In this document: piece by piece, positions 12,355 to 21,514 of the stretch
How positions within the stretch are numbered: position 1 is the first letter of the stretch
Layout of the letters: every line of letters begins with the position of its first letter
Source of the DNA: Candidatus Microbacterium phytovorans
Lineage (GTDB): Bacteria > Actinomycetota > Actinomycetes > Actinomycetales > Microbacteriaceae
Direction of reading: 5' to 3'
DNA: 64,000 nt
Assembly: GCA_029202445.1 (NCBI GenBank)
Contig: CP119321.1
Coordinates: 496,001 to 560,000, forward strand
Notes under the pieces: generated by a model
What the model was told of the DNA's origin: nothing
Databases searched by the model: none
The model's input: only the letters and a program-made list of their open reading frames with translations
Position numbers and translations under genes: made by a program

Positions 12355-13572
12355 ATGGCCGCGACCGCCCCGCTTCGTTCGCTCTTCGGTCGTCGGGCGG
12401 CTACCGTCGCGGCGACGCGGGACGACTTCGACTATCTGAGCGCTGATGACGTCTATCTCGACAGCGCCTGTCAGACACTGAGGCCGCGCCCGGTGATCGA
12501 CGCGCTCACCGAGTACTACACGGGCTACGGTGCGTGCGGCGATCGCGTGAAGTACGCCTGGGGTCGTCGCGTGGAGGACGGCGTGGCAGCCACCCGCAGC
12601 CGCGTGCTCGCTGCGCTGCGCCTGCCGGCTCGTCGCTATGTCTGCGCGTTCACCCTCAACACGACCTATGGGATCAACCTGCTGCTGCAGCAACTGCCGG
12701 TGGGGCGTTTCGCGCGGGTCGTGACGACGCACACCGAGCACAACGCGGTGTTCCTGGCGACCATGACCGCCGCGCGCCGGCTGGGGGTGCCGCGCATCCT
12801 CGTCGCCCGCGGCGACGACGGCCGCATCGTCGCTGGCGACGGCGATCTGTCGGACGCCGTGGTCGTGGTCTCCGCGATGGACAACGTGTCGGGCACGTTC
12901 GCGGCGGGGCTGCCGGAACTCGTCACCGACGTGCACCGCCGAGGAGGCGTCGTGATCGTCGACGCGGCGCAGGCGGCGCCCCACGCCCTGACGCGCTTGC
13001 GCGGTCTGGAGGCCGACGCGCTGTGCTTCTCCGCGCACAAGATGTACGGGCCCTCGCTGGGGGTGATCGTCGCCGATACCGAACTCGTGGCATCCCTGGA
13101 CATCTCGTTCATCGGAGGCGGGCAGGTCTCCGACGTAGCCGAGGAGGGGTACACGCTCCTCCCGGAGCTGAGGACGAGGCTGGAGCCGGGACTGCAGGCG
13201 TGGGGCGAGATCATCGCCTTCGGGACGGCGCTGGAATGGCTGGAACCTCGCGTGGACGCGATCGAAGCGAACGAGTCGCACCTTGCGCGAACGCTGCACG
13301 CCGGCCTCAGCGAGCTGCCCCATCTCCGCCTCCTGGGAGGAGCCGCGCCGGTCATGTCGGCCGTGCCCGCGCGCGTGGACGCGCACCGGCTCGCCGTGTT
13401 CCTCTCCCAGGCGGGCGTCATGGTCCGAAGCGGCTACTTCTGCAACCACCACTGGCTGAAGGAGCGGCTCGGCCTCGACCCTCTCAACCGGTTCAGCCTC
13501 GGCGCCCACAACACCGACGAGGACGTCGACCGCACCCTCGCCGTCGTGGGCCGTCTGATGCGGGGGCTCTGA
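12355..13572 (+). CDS. Class V aminotransferase / cysteine desulfurase-like enzyme
   Basis: The 405-residue PLP enzyme has the lysine motif FSAHKMYGPSLGV (Lys229) and the preceding VDAAQAAPHAL, both typical of the class V (SufS/NifS/CsdA-like) fold. Near the C-terminus, VRSGYFCNHHW puts Cys363 roughly where cysteine desulfurases carry their persulfide cysteine, but the sequence around it differs from the usual SufS loop. It could be a desulfurase, a selenocysteine-lyase-like enzyme or a lyase on another substrate. No Fe-S scaffold genes are adjacent; instead it sits between VKOR and a thioredoxin-fold membrane protein, and its stop overlaps that gene (TGATG). Confidence 0.8.
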   Translation: MAATAPLRSLFGRRAATVAATRDDFDYLSADDVYLDSACQTLRPRPVIDALTEYYTGYGACGDRVKYAWGRRVEDGVAATRSRVLAALRLPARRYVCAFTLNTTYGINLLLQQLPVGRFARVVTTHTEHNAVFLATMTAARRLGVPRILVARGDDGRIVAGDGDLSDAVVVVSAMDNVSGTFAAGLPELVTDVHRRGGVVIVDAAQAAPHALTRLRGLEADALCFSAHKMYGPSLGVIVADTELVASLDISFIGGGQVSDVAEEGYTLLPELRTRLEPGLQAWGEIIAFGTALEWLEPRVDAIEANESHLARTLHAGLSELPHLRLLGGAAPVMSAVPARVDAHRLAVFLSQAGVMVRSGYFCNHHWLKERLGLDPLNRFSLGAHNTDEDVDRTLAVVGRLMRGL

Positions 13573-14654
13573 TGCTGTGCGTCGTCGCGTTCGTCGTCGT
13601 GCTCGTGCTCTCGGCGGTGTCGGCGAAGTATCGTCGGCTCCTCGGGCGCGCGTGGGGCTGCGTGTGGCGCAGAGTCACCTTCCGTCCGTGCGACACGACC
13701 TTCCGCGAAGACCTGAAGAGCTCGATGCTCGCGCCGCTGGCGTTGCGGGCACCGCGACTCGTGCGCCCGGCGAGCATCGCGATCGAGGTCGTGGCCTGGA
13801 TCATGGTGCTCTCGTTCGTCGTGAGTCTGTTCATCCTCGGGCGTAGCGGATTGAACCTCTTCGTGTACGGCACGTGCGACAAGCAGGACGGTCAGTCGTG
13901 CTCGCTCGCCGCCGAGATGTGCTCGATCGACGCGGGGCCCCCCGGCTTCTGGGAGTCGGTGGGCGCGGGCGACGTCATCGGCGCGTTCGGCAACGAGTTC
14001 GCGTCGCTGGGTGAGACGATCGGCGCCGTTCCCAGCCGCCTCCGCGAATGGGATGCCGCGGAGTTCGCGACCGACGACGCGACCTACCTGGGCGGGTACG
14101 TCGAGGGCCGCCCGGTCGCGCTGGAGGTCATCGATCCCGGATGCCGGTTCTGTGCGCAGCTGTTCCGGAACATGCGCGAGGCCGGGTTCGACGGCACGCA
14201 CAATGTCACGTACCTCGTCTACCCGATCACCTCGGACGACGGGCCGCGGTTCGCGAACTCGCCGCTCGTCGCGTCGTACCTCACCGCGATCCGGCTCTTC
14301 GAGGCGCGGACCGAGAATCCGCCCGAGGGTGTGACGGCCGACTGGTTCATCCTCGAGAAGCTCTTCTCGGAGCAGAACGACGACGGGCTCGACTGGCAGC
14401 TCTGGATGAACAACGCCACCGACGCTGAGGCGCGCGCGCAGCTCGAGGTCTGGCTCGGAGAGGCCGGTTACGACCAGCCGCAGATCACCCAGCTGGTCGC
14501 GCTCGCCGCGTCGGACGAGGTGGCCGCCGCCCTCGCCCGCACCCGGAAGGTCGTCGAGGACGACATCCGCACCGTCGCCATCCCGTCGCTCATCTCCGGG
14601 GGGCGGCTGCGGGCCGGGCTGGTCGATGTCGACACCCTGCGGGGCATCGACTGA
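13572..14654 (+). CDS. Membrane-anchored thioredoxin-fold protein with CRFC motif
   Basis: The 360-residue protein starts with a transmembrane segment (residues about 2-18) and has a second one at about 72-96 (IAIEVVAWIMVLSFVVSLFI). A Cys-rich linker follows (YGTCDKQDGQSC...EMC). A soluble domain contains DPGCRFCAQLFRNM, a CxxC at Cys191 and Cys194 that resembles a thioredoxin or DsbA active site, and later a segment VAIPSLISGG where a cis-Pro loop is expected. It is a plausible redox partner for the VKOR two genes upstream. It is translationally coupled to the aminotransferase-like gene. The exact family is not recognised. Confidence 0.72.
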   Translation: MLCVVAFVVVLVLSAVSAKYRRLLGRAWGCVWRRVTFRPCDTTFREDLKSSMLAPLALRAPRLVRPASIAIEVVAWIMVLSFVVSLFILGRSGLNLFVYGTCDKQDGQSCSLAAEMCSIDAGPPGFWESVGAGDVIGAFGNEFASLGETIGAVPSRLREWDAAEFATDDATYLGGYVEGRPVALEVIDPGCRFCAQLFRNMREAGFDGTHNVTYLVYPITSDDGPRFANSPLVASYLTAIRLFEARTENPPEGVTADWFILEKLFSEQNDDGLDWQLWMNNATDAEARAQLEVWLGEAGYDQPQITQLVALAASDEVAAALARTRKVVEDDIRTVAIPSLISGGRLRAGLVDVDTLRGID

Positions 14655-14671
14655 CGCTGCCGCTGCTGTGC

Positions 14672-14677
14672 GAGAAT
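14672..14677 (+). promoter_or_regulatory. Candidate -10 GAGAAT for the parA-scpAB operon
   Basis: GAGAAT lies about 31 bp before the parA start, which would leave a short leader carrying AGGAG at 14699-14703. No convincing -35 was found. Confidence 0.35.
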
Positions 14678-14708
14678 CGAACGCACGCAACAGAAAGCAG
14701 GAGTGTCG

Positions 14709-15593
14709 GTGGCGGAGATGACGCGGGGGACGAAGAAGGCCTCCCCGGACGAGACCCCGATGGGGCCGACCGGTCGTCCGTACCACGGCTTCCCCACTCC
14801 GCCGGCGCTCGACGGTCACGGTCCGGCGCGGATCATCTCGCTGTGCAACCAGAAGGGCGGCGTCGGCAAGACGACGACGACCATCAACCTGGCGGCCTCG
14901 CTCGCCCAGTACGGTCGCCGTGTCCTCGCCGTCGACTTCGACCCCCAGGGCGCGCTGTCGGCGGGCCTCGGACTCCAGACGCACGACGTGCCGACGATCT
15001 ACGACCTGCTCCTGGACACCAAGCGCGACCCGCACGAGGTCATCGTGCCGACGTCGGTCGACGGCCTCGACGTCATCCCCGCCAACATCGACCTGTCCGC
15101 CGCGGAGGTGCACCTCGTCAACGAGGTCGCCCGCGAGACGATCCTCGCTCGCGTCCTGAGGAAGGTCGCGGGGGAGTACGACGTCATCCTCGTCGACTGC
15201 CAGCCCTCCCTGGGCCTGCTGACGGTCAACGCGCTCACCGCGAGCCACGGCGTGCTCATCCCGCTGGAGTGCGAGTTCTTCGCGCTGCGCGGTGTCGCGC
15301 TCCTCATCGAGACGATCGACAAGGTGCGTGACCGGCTGAACCCGTCGATCACGCTCGACGGTGTGCTCGCAACGATGTACGACCCGCGGACGCTGCACTC
15401 GCGCGAGGTGCTCGAGCGGGTCGTCGAGGCGTTCGGCGACGATGTGCTCGAGACCGTCATCGGCCGTACGGTCAAGTTCCCCGATGCATCCGTCTCGGGC
15501 GTGCCGATCACGAAGTTCGCGCCCGAGCACGCCGCGGCACAGGCCTACCTGCGCCTGGCGCGGGAGCTGGTCGCCCGTGGCGCCGTCGCCTGA
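14709..15593 (+). CDS. parA: ParA-family chromosome-partitioning ATPase
   Basis: The 294-residue protein has the deviant Walker A NQKGGVGKTTTTINLA, the DFDPQGALSAGLG switch and the VDCQPSLGLLT Walker B. Orphan ParA proteins in this position precede scpA and scpB in actinobacteria and act in DNA segregation. The start is taken at GTG 14709, five bases after AGGAG. The GTG at 14703 overlaps that ribosome-binding site, and the ATG at 14718 is farther than usual. No parB is present in the window, so this is probably not the main Soj at oriC. Confidence 0.9.
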   Translation: MAEMTRGTKKASPDETPMGPTGRPYHGFPTPPALDGHGPARIISLCNQKGGVGKTTTTINLAASLAQYGRRVLAVDFDPQGALSAGLGLQTHDVPTIYDLLLDTKRDPHEVIVPTSVDGLDVIPANIDLSAAEVHLVNEVARETILARVLRKVAGEYDVILVDCQPSLGLLTVNALTASHGVLIPLECEFFALRGVALLIETIDKVRDRLNPSITLDGVLATMYDPRTLHSREVLERVVEAFGDDVLETVIGRTVKFPDASVSGVPITKFAPEHAAAQAYLRLARELVARGAVA

Positions 15594-16464
15594 CGAGAGC
15601 GGCGAGGTCACCGCGACGGACGACGTCGCAGCGTCCGACGGGAGTGGGGGTGCCGATGCTTCCGGGGCGCCCGATGCCGCCGCCGAAGGCTTCCGGGTCT
15701 CGCTGACGAACTTCGACGGTCCGTTCGATCTGCTGCTCAGCCTGATCTCCCAGCACGAGCTCGACATCACCGAGGTCTCTCTCAGCAAGGTCACGGACGA
15801 GTTCATCTCCTACCTCAAGGGGCTGGAGGACGATGAGGAGCTCGAACAGGCCTCAGAGTTCCTCGTCGTGGCCGCCACGCTGCTGGACATGAAGGTCGCC
15901 GGACTCCTGCCGCAGGGTGAACTCGTCGATGCGGAGTCGGTAGCGCTGCTGGAAGCGCGCGACCTGCTGTTCGCCCGCCTGCTCCAGTACCGCGCCTTCA
16001 AGGAGGTGTCGGCCTGGTTCCAGCGCTGCATGCAGCGTGAGGACCGACGGCACGTGCGGGCCGTTCGCCTCGACGAGAAGTATCGACGCGCCGTGCCGGA
16101 GCTTGTGTGGACGCTGTCGAAGGAGGACTTCGCCGCCCTCGCGATGATGGCCTTCGCACCCAAGGAGATTCCCCATGTGGGCCTCGACCATCTGCACGCA
16201 CCGCTCATCTCGATCCGGGAGCAGGCGGCCGTCGTCGTGACGCTGCTGCGCGGCGCCGGACAGCTGAATTTTCGCGACCTCATCGCCGGTGTGGATCAGA
16301 CCGGTGTCGTCGTGGCGCGGTTCCTCGCGGTGCTCGAGCTCTACCGTCACGCCGCCCTCACCTTCGAGCAGTTGGAGCCGCTGGGCGAGCTCACGCTGCG
16401 CTGGACCGCCGAACGGTGGTCCGAAGAGAATCTCGCCTCGCTGGGAGCCGACTATGACCGATGA
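15577..16464 (+). CDS. scpA: Segregation and condensation protein A
   Basis: This 295-residue kleisin bridges the SMC heads in the condensin complex. The family hallmark FDGPFDLLLSLISQHELDITEVSLSKV is plain near residue 45, followed by the helical EQASEFLVVAATLLDMKVAGLLP segment. The GTG at 15577 overlaps parA by 17 bp and is preceded by GGGAG at 15562-15566. The N-terminal 35 residues are acidic, low-complexity and probably disordered. Cotranscription with parA and scpB is expected from the overlaps. Confidence 0.93.
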   Translation: MAPSPDESGEVTATDDVAASDGSGGADASGAPDAAAEGFRVSLTNFDGPFDLLLSLISQHELDITEVSLSKVTDEFISYLKGLEDDEELEQASEFLVVAATLLDMKVAGLLPQGELVDAESVALLEARDLLFARLLQYRAFKEVSAWFQRCMQREDRRHVRAVRLDEKYRRAVPELVWTLSKEDFAALAMMAFAPKEIPHVGLDHLHAPLISIREQAAVVVTLLRGAGQLNFRDLIAGVDQTGVVVARFLAVLELYRHAALTFEQLEPLGELTLRWTAERWSEENLASLGADYDR

Positions 16465-17092
16465 TGTGACCGAACCCGTGATGGATGCCGTGCCCGGCGA
16501 TGCCGACGACGAGGCGCCCGCGCGCTCGTCCGAGCCCGCCGATGTGGCCCGGCGGCTGGAGGCGATCCTCCTCGTCGTCGACGAGCCGCACAGCCTGGTC
16601 GCGCTCGCCGCCGCGGTGAGTGCGCCCGTGCCTGCCGTGCGGCAGGCGATCGAGTCTCTCGTCGCCGACTACGACGGCGAAGGCGCGGGGCCGCGGCGCG
16701 GGTTCGAGCTCCGGGAAGTCGGTGGCGGCTGGCGCCTGTACGTGCGCGAGGAGCACGACGACCTGGTGAGCGAGTTCGTCAACGCGCAGGCGCCGTCGCG
16801 GCTGTCGCAGGCGGCGCTGGAGACCCTCGCCGTCATCGCCTACAAGCAGCCCGTGACCCGCAGCCAGGTCGCGTCGATCCGTGCCGTCAACGTCGACTCC
16901 GTCGTGCGCACCCTCGTGGCCCGCGGCCTCATCACGGAGCTGTTCACCGACCCCGACACCGGGGCCATCAACTACGGCACGACCGACGCCCTACTGGTGA
17001 ACCTGGGCATCAACTCGCTCGACGAGTTGCCGCACATCTCGCCGTTGCTCGATGACGGCGCCGAGGGATTTGAGAGCGAGGTCCTGCGATGA
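16454..17092 (+). CDS. scpB: Segregation and condensation protein B
   Basis: The 212-residue winged-helix protein partners ScpA and SMC. Typical ScpB segments include RRLEAILLVVDEP, FELREVGGGWRLYVRE and LSQAALETLAVIAYKQPVTRSQV. The ATG at 16454 lies within the scpA end, an 11-bp overlap. About 30 acidic residues precede the conserved start of the domain. The stop overlaps the next start as ATGA. Confidence 0.94.
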   Translation: MTDDVTEPVMDAVPGDADDEAPARSSEPADVARRLEAILLVVDEPHSLVALAAAVSAPVPAVRQAIESLVADYDGEGAGPRRGFELREVGGGWRLYVREEHDDLVSEFVNAQAPSRLSQAALETLAVIAYKQPVTRSQVASIRAVNVDSVVRTLVARGLITELFTDPDTGAINYGTTDALLVNLGINSLDELPHISPLLDDGAEGFESEVLR

Positions 17093-17868
17093 GCAGCATC
17101 CTGCCCGAGCGCACCGACGGTGTCCGACTCCAGAAGGTGCTCGCCAATGCGGGCGTGGCGTCACGTCGCGTGTGCGAGCAGTACATCGTCGACGGGCGCG
17201 TGCGGGTGAACGGCACCGTCGTGACAGAGCTGGGCAGCCGCATCGACCCCGCCGTCGACCTCGTCGACGTCGACGGTACGGCGATCCAGCTCGACGCGAC
17301 GAAGCGGTATGTCGTGCTCAACAAGCCCACCGGTGTGGTGTCGTCGATGAGCGACGAGCACGGCCGCCCCGACCTGCGGCGATTCACGAAGGACTGGCCC
17401 GAGCGCCTGTACAACGTGGGCCGGCTGGATGCCGAGACGAGCGGACTGCTCGTGCTCACGAACGATGGCGACCTGGCGCACGTGCTCGCACACCCCTCGT
17501 TCGGCGTCACGAAGGTGTACATCGCGAAGGTCGACGGGCGCGTGACGCCGCAGACGATCGCAACGCTCACACGCGGCGTCGACCTCGAAGACGGTCCGAT
17601 CGCCGCCGACAAGGCGCGGCTCCTGGATGCCAGCAGCGACACCAGCCTCGTCGAGCTCACGCTCCACTCGGGCCGCAACCGCATCGTTCGTCGGATGATG
17701 GCCGCCGTCGGCCACCCGGTGATCGAACTCGTTCGACGACAGTTCGGCCCGCTCCACCTGGGCACGCTCCCAGCGGGCCGAGCGCGCGAGTTGACTACGA
17801 TGGAACGCGGCGCGCTGCTCACTCTCGCGCGCCAGGCCGCTCCTTCGGCCGATGCCGACGCCACCTGA
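17089..17868 (+). CDS. rluB: 23S rRNA pseudouridine synthase, RluB/RsuA family
   Basis: The 259-residue enzyme has an N-terminal S4 domain (RLQKVLANAGVASRRVCEQYI, about 10-60) and a catalytic domain with the family motif VGRLDAETSGLLVLTNDG, where Asp114 is the expected nucleophile. RsuA/RluB/RluE-type proteins modify a single rRNA uridine. The scpB-linked position matches Rv1711. Which exact rRNA position is modified cannot be told from sequence alone; RluB is the usual annotation. Confidence 0.9.
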   Translation: MSSILPERTDGVRLQKVLANAGVASRRVCEQYIVDGRVRVNGTVVTELGSRIDPAVDLVDVDGTAIQLDATKRYVVLNKPTGVVSSMSDEHGRPDLRRFTKDWPERLYNVGRLDAETSGLLVLTNDGDLAHVLAHPSFGVTKVYIAKVDGRVTPQTIATLTRGVDLEDGPIAADKARLLDASSDTSLVELTLHSGRNRIVRRMMAAVGHPVIELVRRQFGPLHLGTLPAGRARELTTMERGALLTLARQAAPSADADAT

Positions 17869-17880
17869 GATGGATTTGCC

Positions 17881-19005
17881 GTGACCGACTCGACCTCCGT
17901 TGCTGCGCGCGCCCGCGCGGCGCGCACGTCGGGGACCGTCCGCATCGTCGGCGCCGGTCTGCTCGGTTCGAGCATCGGCCACGCTCTGCGGTCTCTCGGC
18001 GTCGACGTGGTCCTCGCCGACGCGTCGCCCGCGCAGCTGCGGCTGGCGGTCGACTACGGTGCCGGGCGGCCCGCCGCCGACGGCGACCGCCCGTCGCTCA
18101 TCGTCGTCGCCGTGCCGCCCGACGTGACCGCCGCCGTGATCGAACGTGAGCTGGGCGCCTTTCCTGATGCCGTCGTCACCGACGTGGCGAGCGTCAAGCT
18201 CGAGCCGCTGCGCACCCTGCGTGCCCGCGGCGTCGACCTCACGCACTACATCGGGTCGCATCCGATGGCGGGACGGGAGAGGGGCGGTGCTATCTCGGCC
18301 CGGGCCGACATCTTCATCGGTCGCCCGTGGGTCGTCTGCCGCGACGAGGAGACGTCGGCCGCCGACCTCGCCCTCGTGGAAGGTCTTGCGCTCGACCTCG
18401 GCGCCACACCGATCGAGATGACCCCCGAGGAGCACGACCAGGCCGTCGCGCTCGTCTCCCATGTTCCGCAGCTCGTGGCATCCCTTCTCGCCGGGCGTTT
18501 CGTCGACGCGCCCGACGGCTCGCTCCGCCTCGCCGGGCAGGGTGTGCGCGACACGACCCGCATCGCCGCGTCGGGCCCGGAACTGTGGGTGCAGATTCTC
18601 GGCGCGAACGCGGCCCCCGTCGTCGACGTGTTGGAGGCGCTCGCCGACGACCTGTCGGCGGTCGCGGCGGCCCTGCGGTCTCCGGAGGAGCCGGGCGCCC
18701 GGCGTGCGGTCGCCGAGACGATCCGCCGCGGCAACGACGGCGTGGAGCGCCTGCCGGGCAAACACGGGCAGAACCGCCGCTTCGAGCAGCTGGTCGTCAT
18801 GGTCGACGACACGCCTGGCCAGCTCGGACGACTCTTCGGCGAGCTCGGTGAGCTCGACGTGAACGTGGAAGACCTGCGCCTGGAGCATTCTCCGGGTGCC
18901 CAGTTCGGCCTCGCCGATATCAGCGTCGATCCCGCGGTGCTTCGCCACGCGGTCGACGGTCTGGAAGCGCGCGGCTGGAAGATTGCGAGCCTCTCGAATG
19001 ACTGA
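17881..19005 (+). CDS. tyrA: Prephenate dehydrogenase with ACT domain
   Basis: The 374-residue protein starts at GTG 17881. The NAD-binding motif [10 protein letters not shown] is at about residue 24. A conserved His is seen in [14 protein letters not shown], which is typical of the TyrA active site. An ACT-like regulatory domain occupies roughly the last 75 residues ([21 protein letters not shown]), suggesting feedback control by tyrosine. It catalyses oxidative decarboxylation of prephenate to 4-hydroxyphenylpyruvate. It is not part of the M. tuberculosis version of this cluster. The last 8 bp overlap cmk. Confidence 0.92.
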   Translation: MTDSTSVAARARAARTSGTVRIVGAGLLGSSIGHALRSLGVDVVLADASPAQLRLAVDYGAGRPAADGDRPSLIVVAVPPDVTAAVIERELGAFPDAVVTDVASVKLEPLRTLRARGVDLTHYIGSHPMAGRERGGAISARADIFIGRPWVVCRDEETSAADLALVEGLALDLGATPIEMTPEEHDQAVALVSHVPQLVASLLAGRFVDAPDGSLRLAGQGVRDTTRIAASGPELWVQILGANAAPVVDVLEALADDLSAVAAALRSPEEPGARRAVAETIRRGNDGVERLPGKHGQNRRFEQLVVMVDDTPGQLGRLFGELGELDVNVEDLRLEHSPGAQFGLADISVDPAVLRHAVDGLEARGWKIASLSND

Positions 19006-19696
19006 CACCCCGACCATCGACGGCGCCGAAGTGCGCGCCGTCGCGATCGACGGGCCGGCGGGAAGCGGCAAGTCGAGCGTGTCGAAGGACGTCGCCCGCC
19101 GCCTCGGCTTCGGCTACCTCGACACGGGCGCCGCCTACCGGGCGCTGGCCTGGCACGTGCTGAACCGTGGTGCCGACACGGCGGATGCCGATGCCGTGCT
19201 CGCGGCGGTGGCCGACTTCGACTACGCCATCTCCCTCGACCCCGACGACTACTGGGTGCGGGTGGGCGACACCTCGGTGACCGAGGCGATCCGTGATCCG
19301 CGGGTCTCCGGAGCCGTCAGCGGCGTCGCGCGCGTTCCCGCCGTCCGTGAGTCGGTCAACGCCCTGTTCCGCTCGCTGGTCGCCGAGGCCGACGTGCCGG
19401 GCGTGATCGTCGAGGGACGCGACATCACGACGGTCGTGTTCCCCGATGCGCCCGTGCGCATCCTCTTGACCGCGGCGCCCGAGGTGCGGGCCGCGCGGCG
19501 CAGCGCAGAGGTGACCACGCAGGATGCCGCCGCCGTCGCCGCGGCACTGCATCAGCGTGACGCGGCCGACTCGAAGGTGGTCGACTTCTTGACGGCCGCG
19601 CCGGGGGTGACGGTCGTCGACTCGACCGAGCTGGACTTCGCACAGACCGTCGAGGCCGTTCTGGCCGTCGTCGGCGAGGGAACGGGAGCGCGCTGA
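18998..19696 (+). CDS. cmk: Cytidylate kinase
   Basis: The 232-residue enzyme phosphorylates CMP and dCMP. The P-loop [22 protein letters not shown], the [14 protein letters not shown] motif and [13 protein letters not shown] are all in place. The ATG at 18998 gives the shortest frame consistent with the P-loop position and overlaps tyrA. The stop overlaps the der start (TGATG). Order cmk-der is conserved across bacteria. Confidence 0.95.
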   Translation: MTDTPTIDGAEVRAVAIDGPAGSGKSSVSKDVARRLGFGYLDTGAAYRALAWHVLNRGADTADADAVLAAVADFDYAISLDPDDYWVRVGDTSVTEAIRDPRVSGAVSGVARVPAVRESVNALFRSLVAEADVPGVIVEGRDITTVVFPDAPVRILLTAAPEVRAARRSAEVTTQDAAAVAAALHQRDAADSKVVDFLTAAPGVTVVDSTELDFAQTVEAVLAVVGEGTGAR

Positions 19697-21222
19697 TGGC
19701 CGCAGTGGACGACGAGTACGAGGGCGGTCCCGACCAGCTCGAGGAGAAGCTCGCGAACCTCGACGAGGAGCTCGCCGAGCAGCGCGCCGCCGCGCTTCGG
19801 GCGTCGCTGGCCGAGTACGAGCTCGACGACGAGGACGACGCGCTCCTGGCCGGCTTCACCGCCGGCGGCGAGGTCGTGGAGGTGCTTCCGGCCCTTCCGG
19901 TCGTCGCGATCGTCGGGCGCCCGAACGTCGGCAAGTCCGCGCTGGTGAACCGCATCCTCGGTCGTCGTGAAGCCGTCGTGGAGGACACTCCCGGCGTCAC
20001 GCGCGACCGGGTGACCTACAAGGCCGAGTGGATGGACCGCAAGTTCACCCTCGTCGACACCGGTGGGTGGGAGCCCGACGCGAAGGGCATCGACCGGTCG
20101 GTCGCGGCGCAGGCCGAGGTCGCCATCGACCTGTCCGACGTCGTGATGTTCGTGGTCGACGCGATGGTCGGCGCCACCTCCACCGACGAGCAGGTCGTCC
20201 GCCTGCTGCGCAAGTCGGGCAAGCCCGTCTTCCTCGTGGCCAACAAGATCGACGATGCCCGCCAGGAGCCGGAGGCCGCCGCGTTGTGGAACCTCGGCCT
20301 CGGCGAGCCGCATCCGGTCTCGGCGATCCACGGCCGTGGTGTGGCCGATCTCCTCGACGAGATCATGAAGGTGCTGCCGGAGGTCTCCGCCGTCGCCAAG
20401 AACGAACTCGGTGGCCCGCGTCGCGTGGCGATCCTCGGTCGCCCGAACGTCGGTAAGTCGTCGCTGCTGAACAAGGCCGCCGGTGAGGAGCGCGTTGTCG
20501 TCAACGACCTCGCGGGCACCACCCGTGACCCCGTCGACGAGATCGTCGAACTCGGCGGCAAGCTGTGGCGGCTGGTGGACACGGCCGGCATCCGTCGTCG
20601 TGTGCACCTGCAGCAGGGGGCGGACTTCTACGCGTCGCTGCGCACGTCGGCGGCGCTCGAGAAGGCGGAGGTCGCGGTCGTCGTCCTCGACGTGACCGAC
20701 TCGATCAGCGTGCAGGACCTCAACATCATCGACCTCGTGCTGGAGTCGGGCCGTGCGCTCGTGCTGGCGTTCAACAAGTGGGATCGCCTGAACGATCCCG
20801 ACATGGACAACGCCGACCGGCGTCGCTACCTGGAGCGGGAGATCGAGCAGGACCTCGCGCACGTCACGTGGGCTCCGCGCGTCAACCTGTCGGCGCGTAC
20901 GGGACGGCACCTCGACAAGCTCGTGCCGGCGCTCGAGACCGCACTCGAGTCGTGGGATCAGCGCATTCCGACGGGCAAGTTCAACGCCTTCCTCGCCGAG
21001 CTCGTCGCCGAGCACCCGCACCCGCTGCGCGGAGGCAAGCAGCCGCGCATCCTGTTCGGCACGCAGGCCTCGACCCGGCCGCCGACGTTCGTGCTGTTCA
21101 CGACCGGTTTCCTCGACCCGGGCTACCGCCGGTTCATCCAGCGGCGTCTGCGCGAGTTGTTCGGCTTCGTGGGCACGCCCATCGTCACCAACATGCGCGT
21201 GCGGGAGCGTCGCCAGCGCTGA
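19696..21222 (+). CDS. der: Ribosome-assembly GTPase Der (EngA)
   Basis: The 508-residue protein has two tandem GTPase domains, with [13 protein letters not shown] starting near residue 74 and [13 protein letters not shown] near 250. Each is followed by its switch motif (DTPGVTRD and DLAGTTRD), and a KH-like C-terminal domain completes the fold. It acts in late 50S maturation. An acidic helical extension of about 68 residues precedes the first G domain, which is longer than in E. coli Der but common in actinobacteria. It ends the long plus-strand housekeeping block. Confidence 0.96.
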   Translation: MAAVDDEYEGGPDQLEEKLANLDEELAEQRAAALRASLAEYELDDEDDALLAGFTAGGEVVEVLPALPVVAIVGRPNVGKSALVNRILGRREAVVEDTPGVTRDRVTYKAEWMDRKFTLVDTGGWEPDAKGIDRSVAAQAEVAIDLSDVVMFVVDAMVGATSTDEQVVRLLRKSGKPVFLVANKIDDARQEPEAAALWNLGLGEPHPVSAIHGRGVADLLDEIMKVLPEVSAVAKNELGGPRRVAILGRPNVGKSSLLNKAAGEERVVVNDLAGTTRDPVDEIVELGGKLWRLVDTAGIRRRVHLQQGADFYASLRTSAALEKAEVAVVVLDVTDSISVQDLNIIDLVLESGRALVLAFNKWDRLNDPDMDNADRRRYLEREIEQDLAHVTWAPRVNLSARTGRHLDKLVPALETALESWDQRIPTGKFNAFLAELVAEHPHPLRGGKQPRILFGTQASTRPPTFVLFTTGFLDPGYRRFIQRRLRELFGFVGTPIVTNMRVRERRQR

Positions 21223-21224
21223 CG

Positions 21225-21442
21225 CGACCGGTGGTGGGTGGCGTTTCGTCTCGCTGCGCTCGCTCAACGACCGGTAGTGGGTGGCGTTTCGTCTCGCTGC
21301 GCTCGCTCAACGACCGGTGGTGGCGGGTGGCGTTTCGTCTCGCTGCGCTCGTTCAACGTCCGGTGGTGGGTGGCGTTTCGTCTCGCTGCGCTCGCTCAAC
21401 GTTCGGTGGTGGGCGGCGTTTCGTCTCGCTGCGCTCGCTCAA
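21225..21442 (+). repeat. Five tandem 43-46 bp repeats
   Basis: Copies begin at 21225, 21268, 21311, 21357 and 21400. Each reads cgaccggtggtgggtggcg followed by tttcgtctcgctgcgctcgc and tcaa, with few substitutions; copy 3 has a 3-bp insertion. The array starts 3 bp after the der stop. Open frames through it encode repetitive arginine-rich peptides and are not credible genes. Confidence 0.95.
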
Positions 21443-21470
21443 CGACCGGGTAGGGGCGGGAGGGAGCCTC

Positions 21471-21507
21471 GGTCGTTGAGCGAGGAGCGAAGCGACGAGA
21501 CGAAACG
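21471..21507 (-). repeat. Inverted copy of the 43-bp repeat
   Basis: The sequence ggtcgttgagcgaggagcga followed by agcgacgagacgaaacg is an imperfect reverse complement of the repeat unit. Together with copy 5 it can form a long hairpin between the convergent der and nrdG genes, and could terminate both. Confidence 0.85.
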
Positions 21508-21514
21508 GAGCCGG

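Noticed and set aside
21225..21507. Possible CRISPR array or coding repeat after der
   Set aside because: There are no spacers, and the frames across it start without a ribosome-binding site and give only repetitive arginine-rich peptides.
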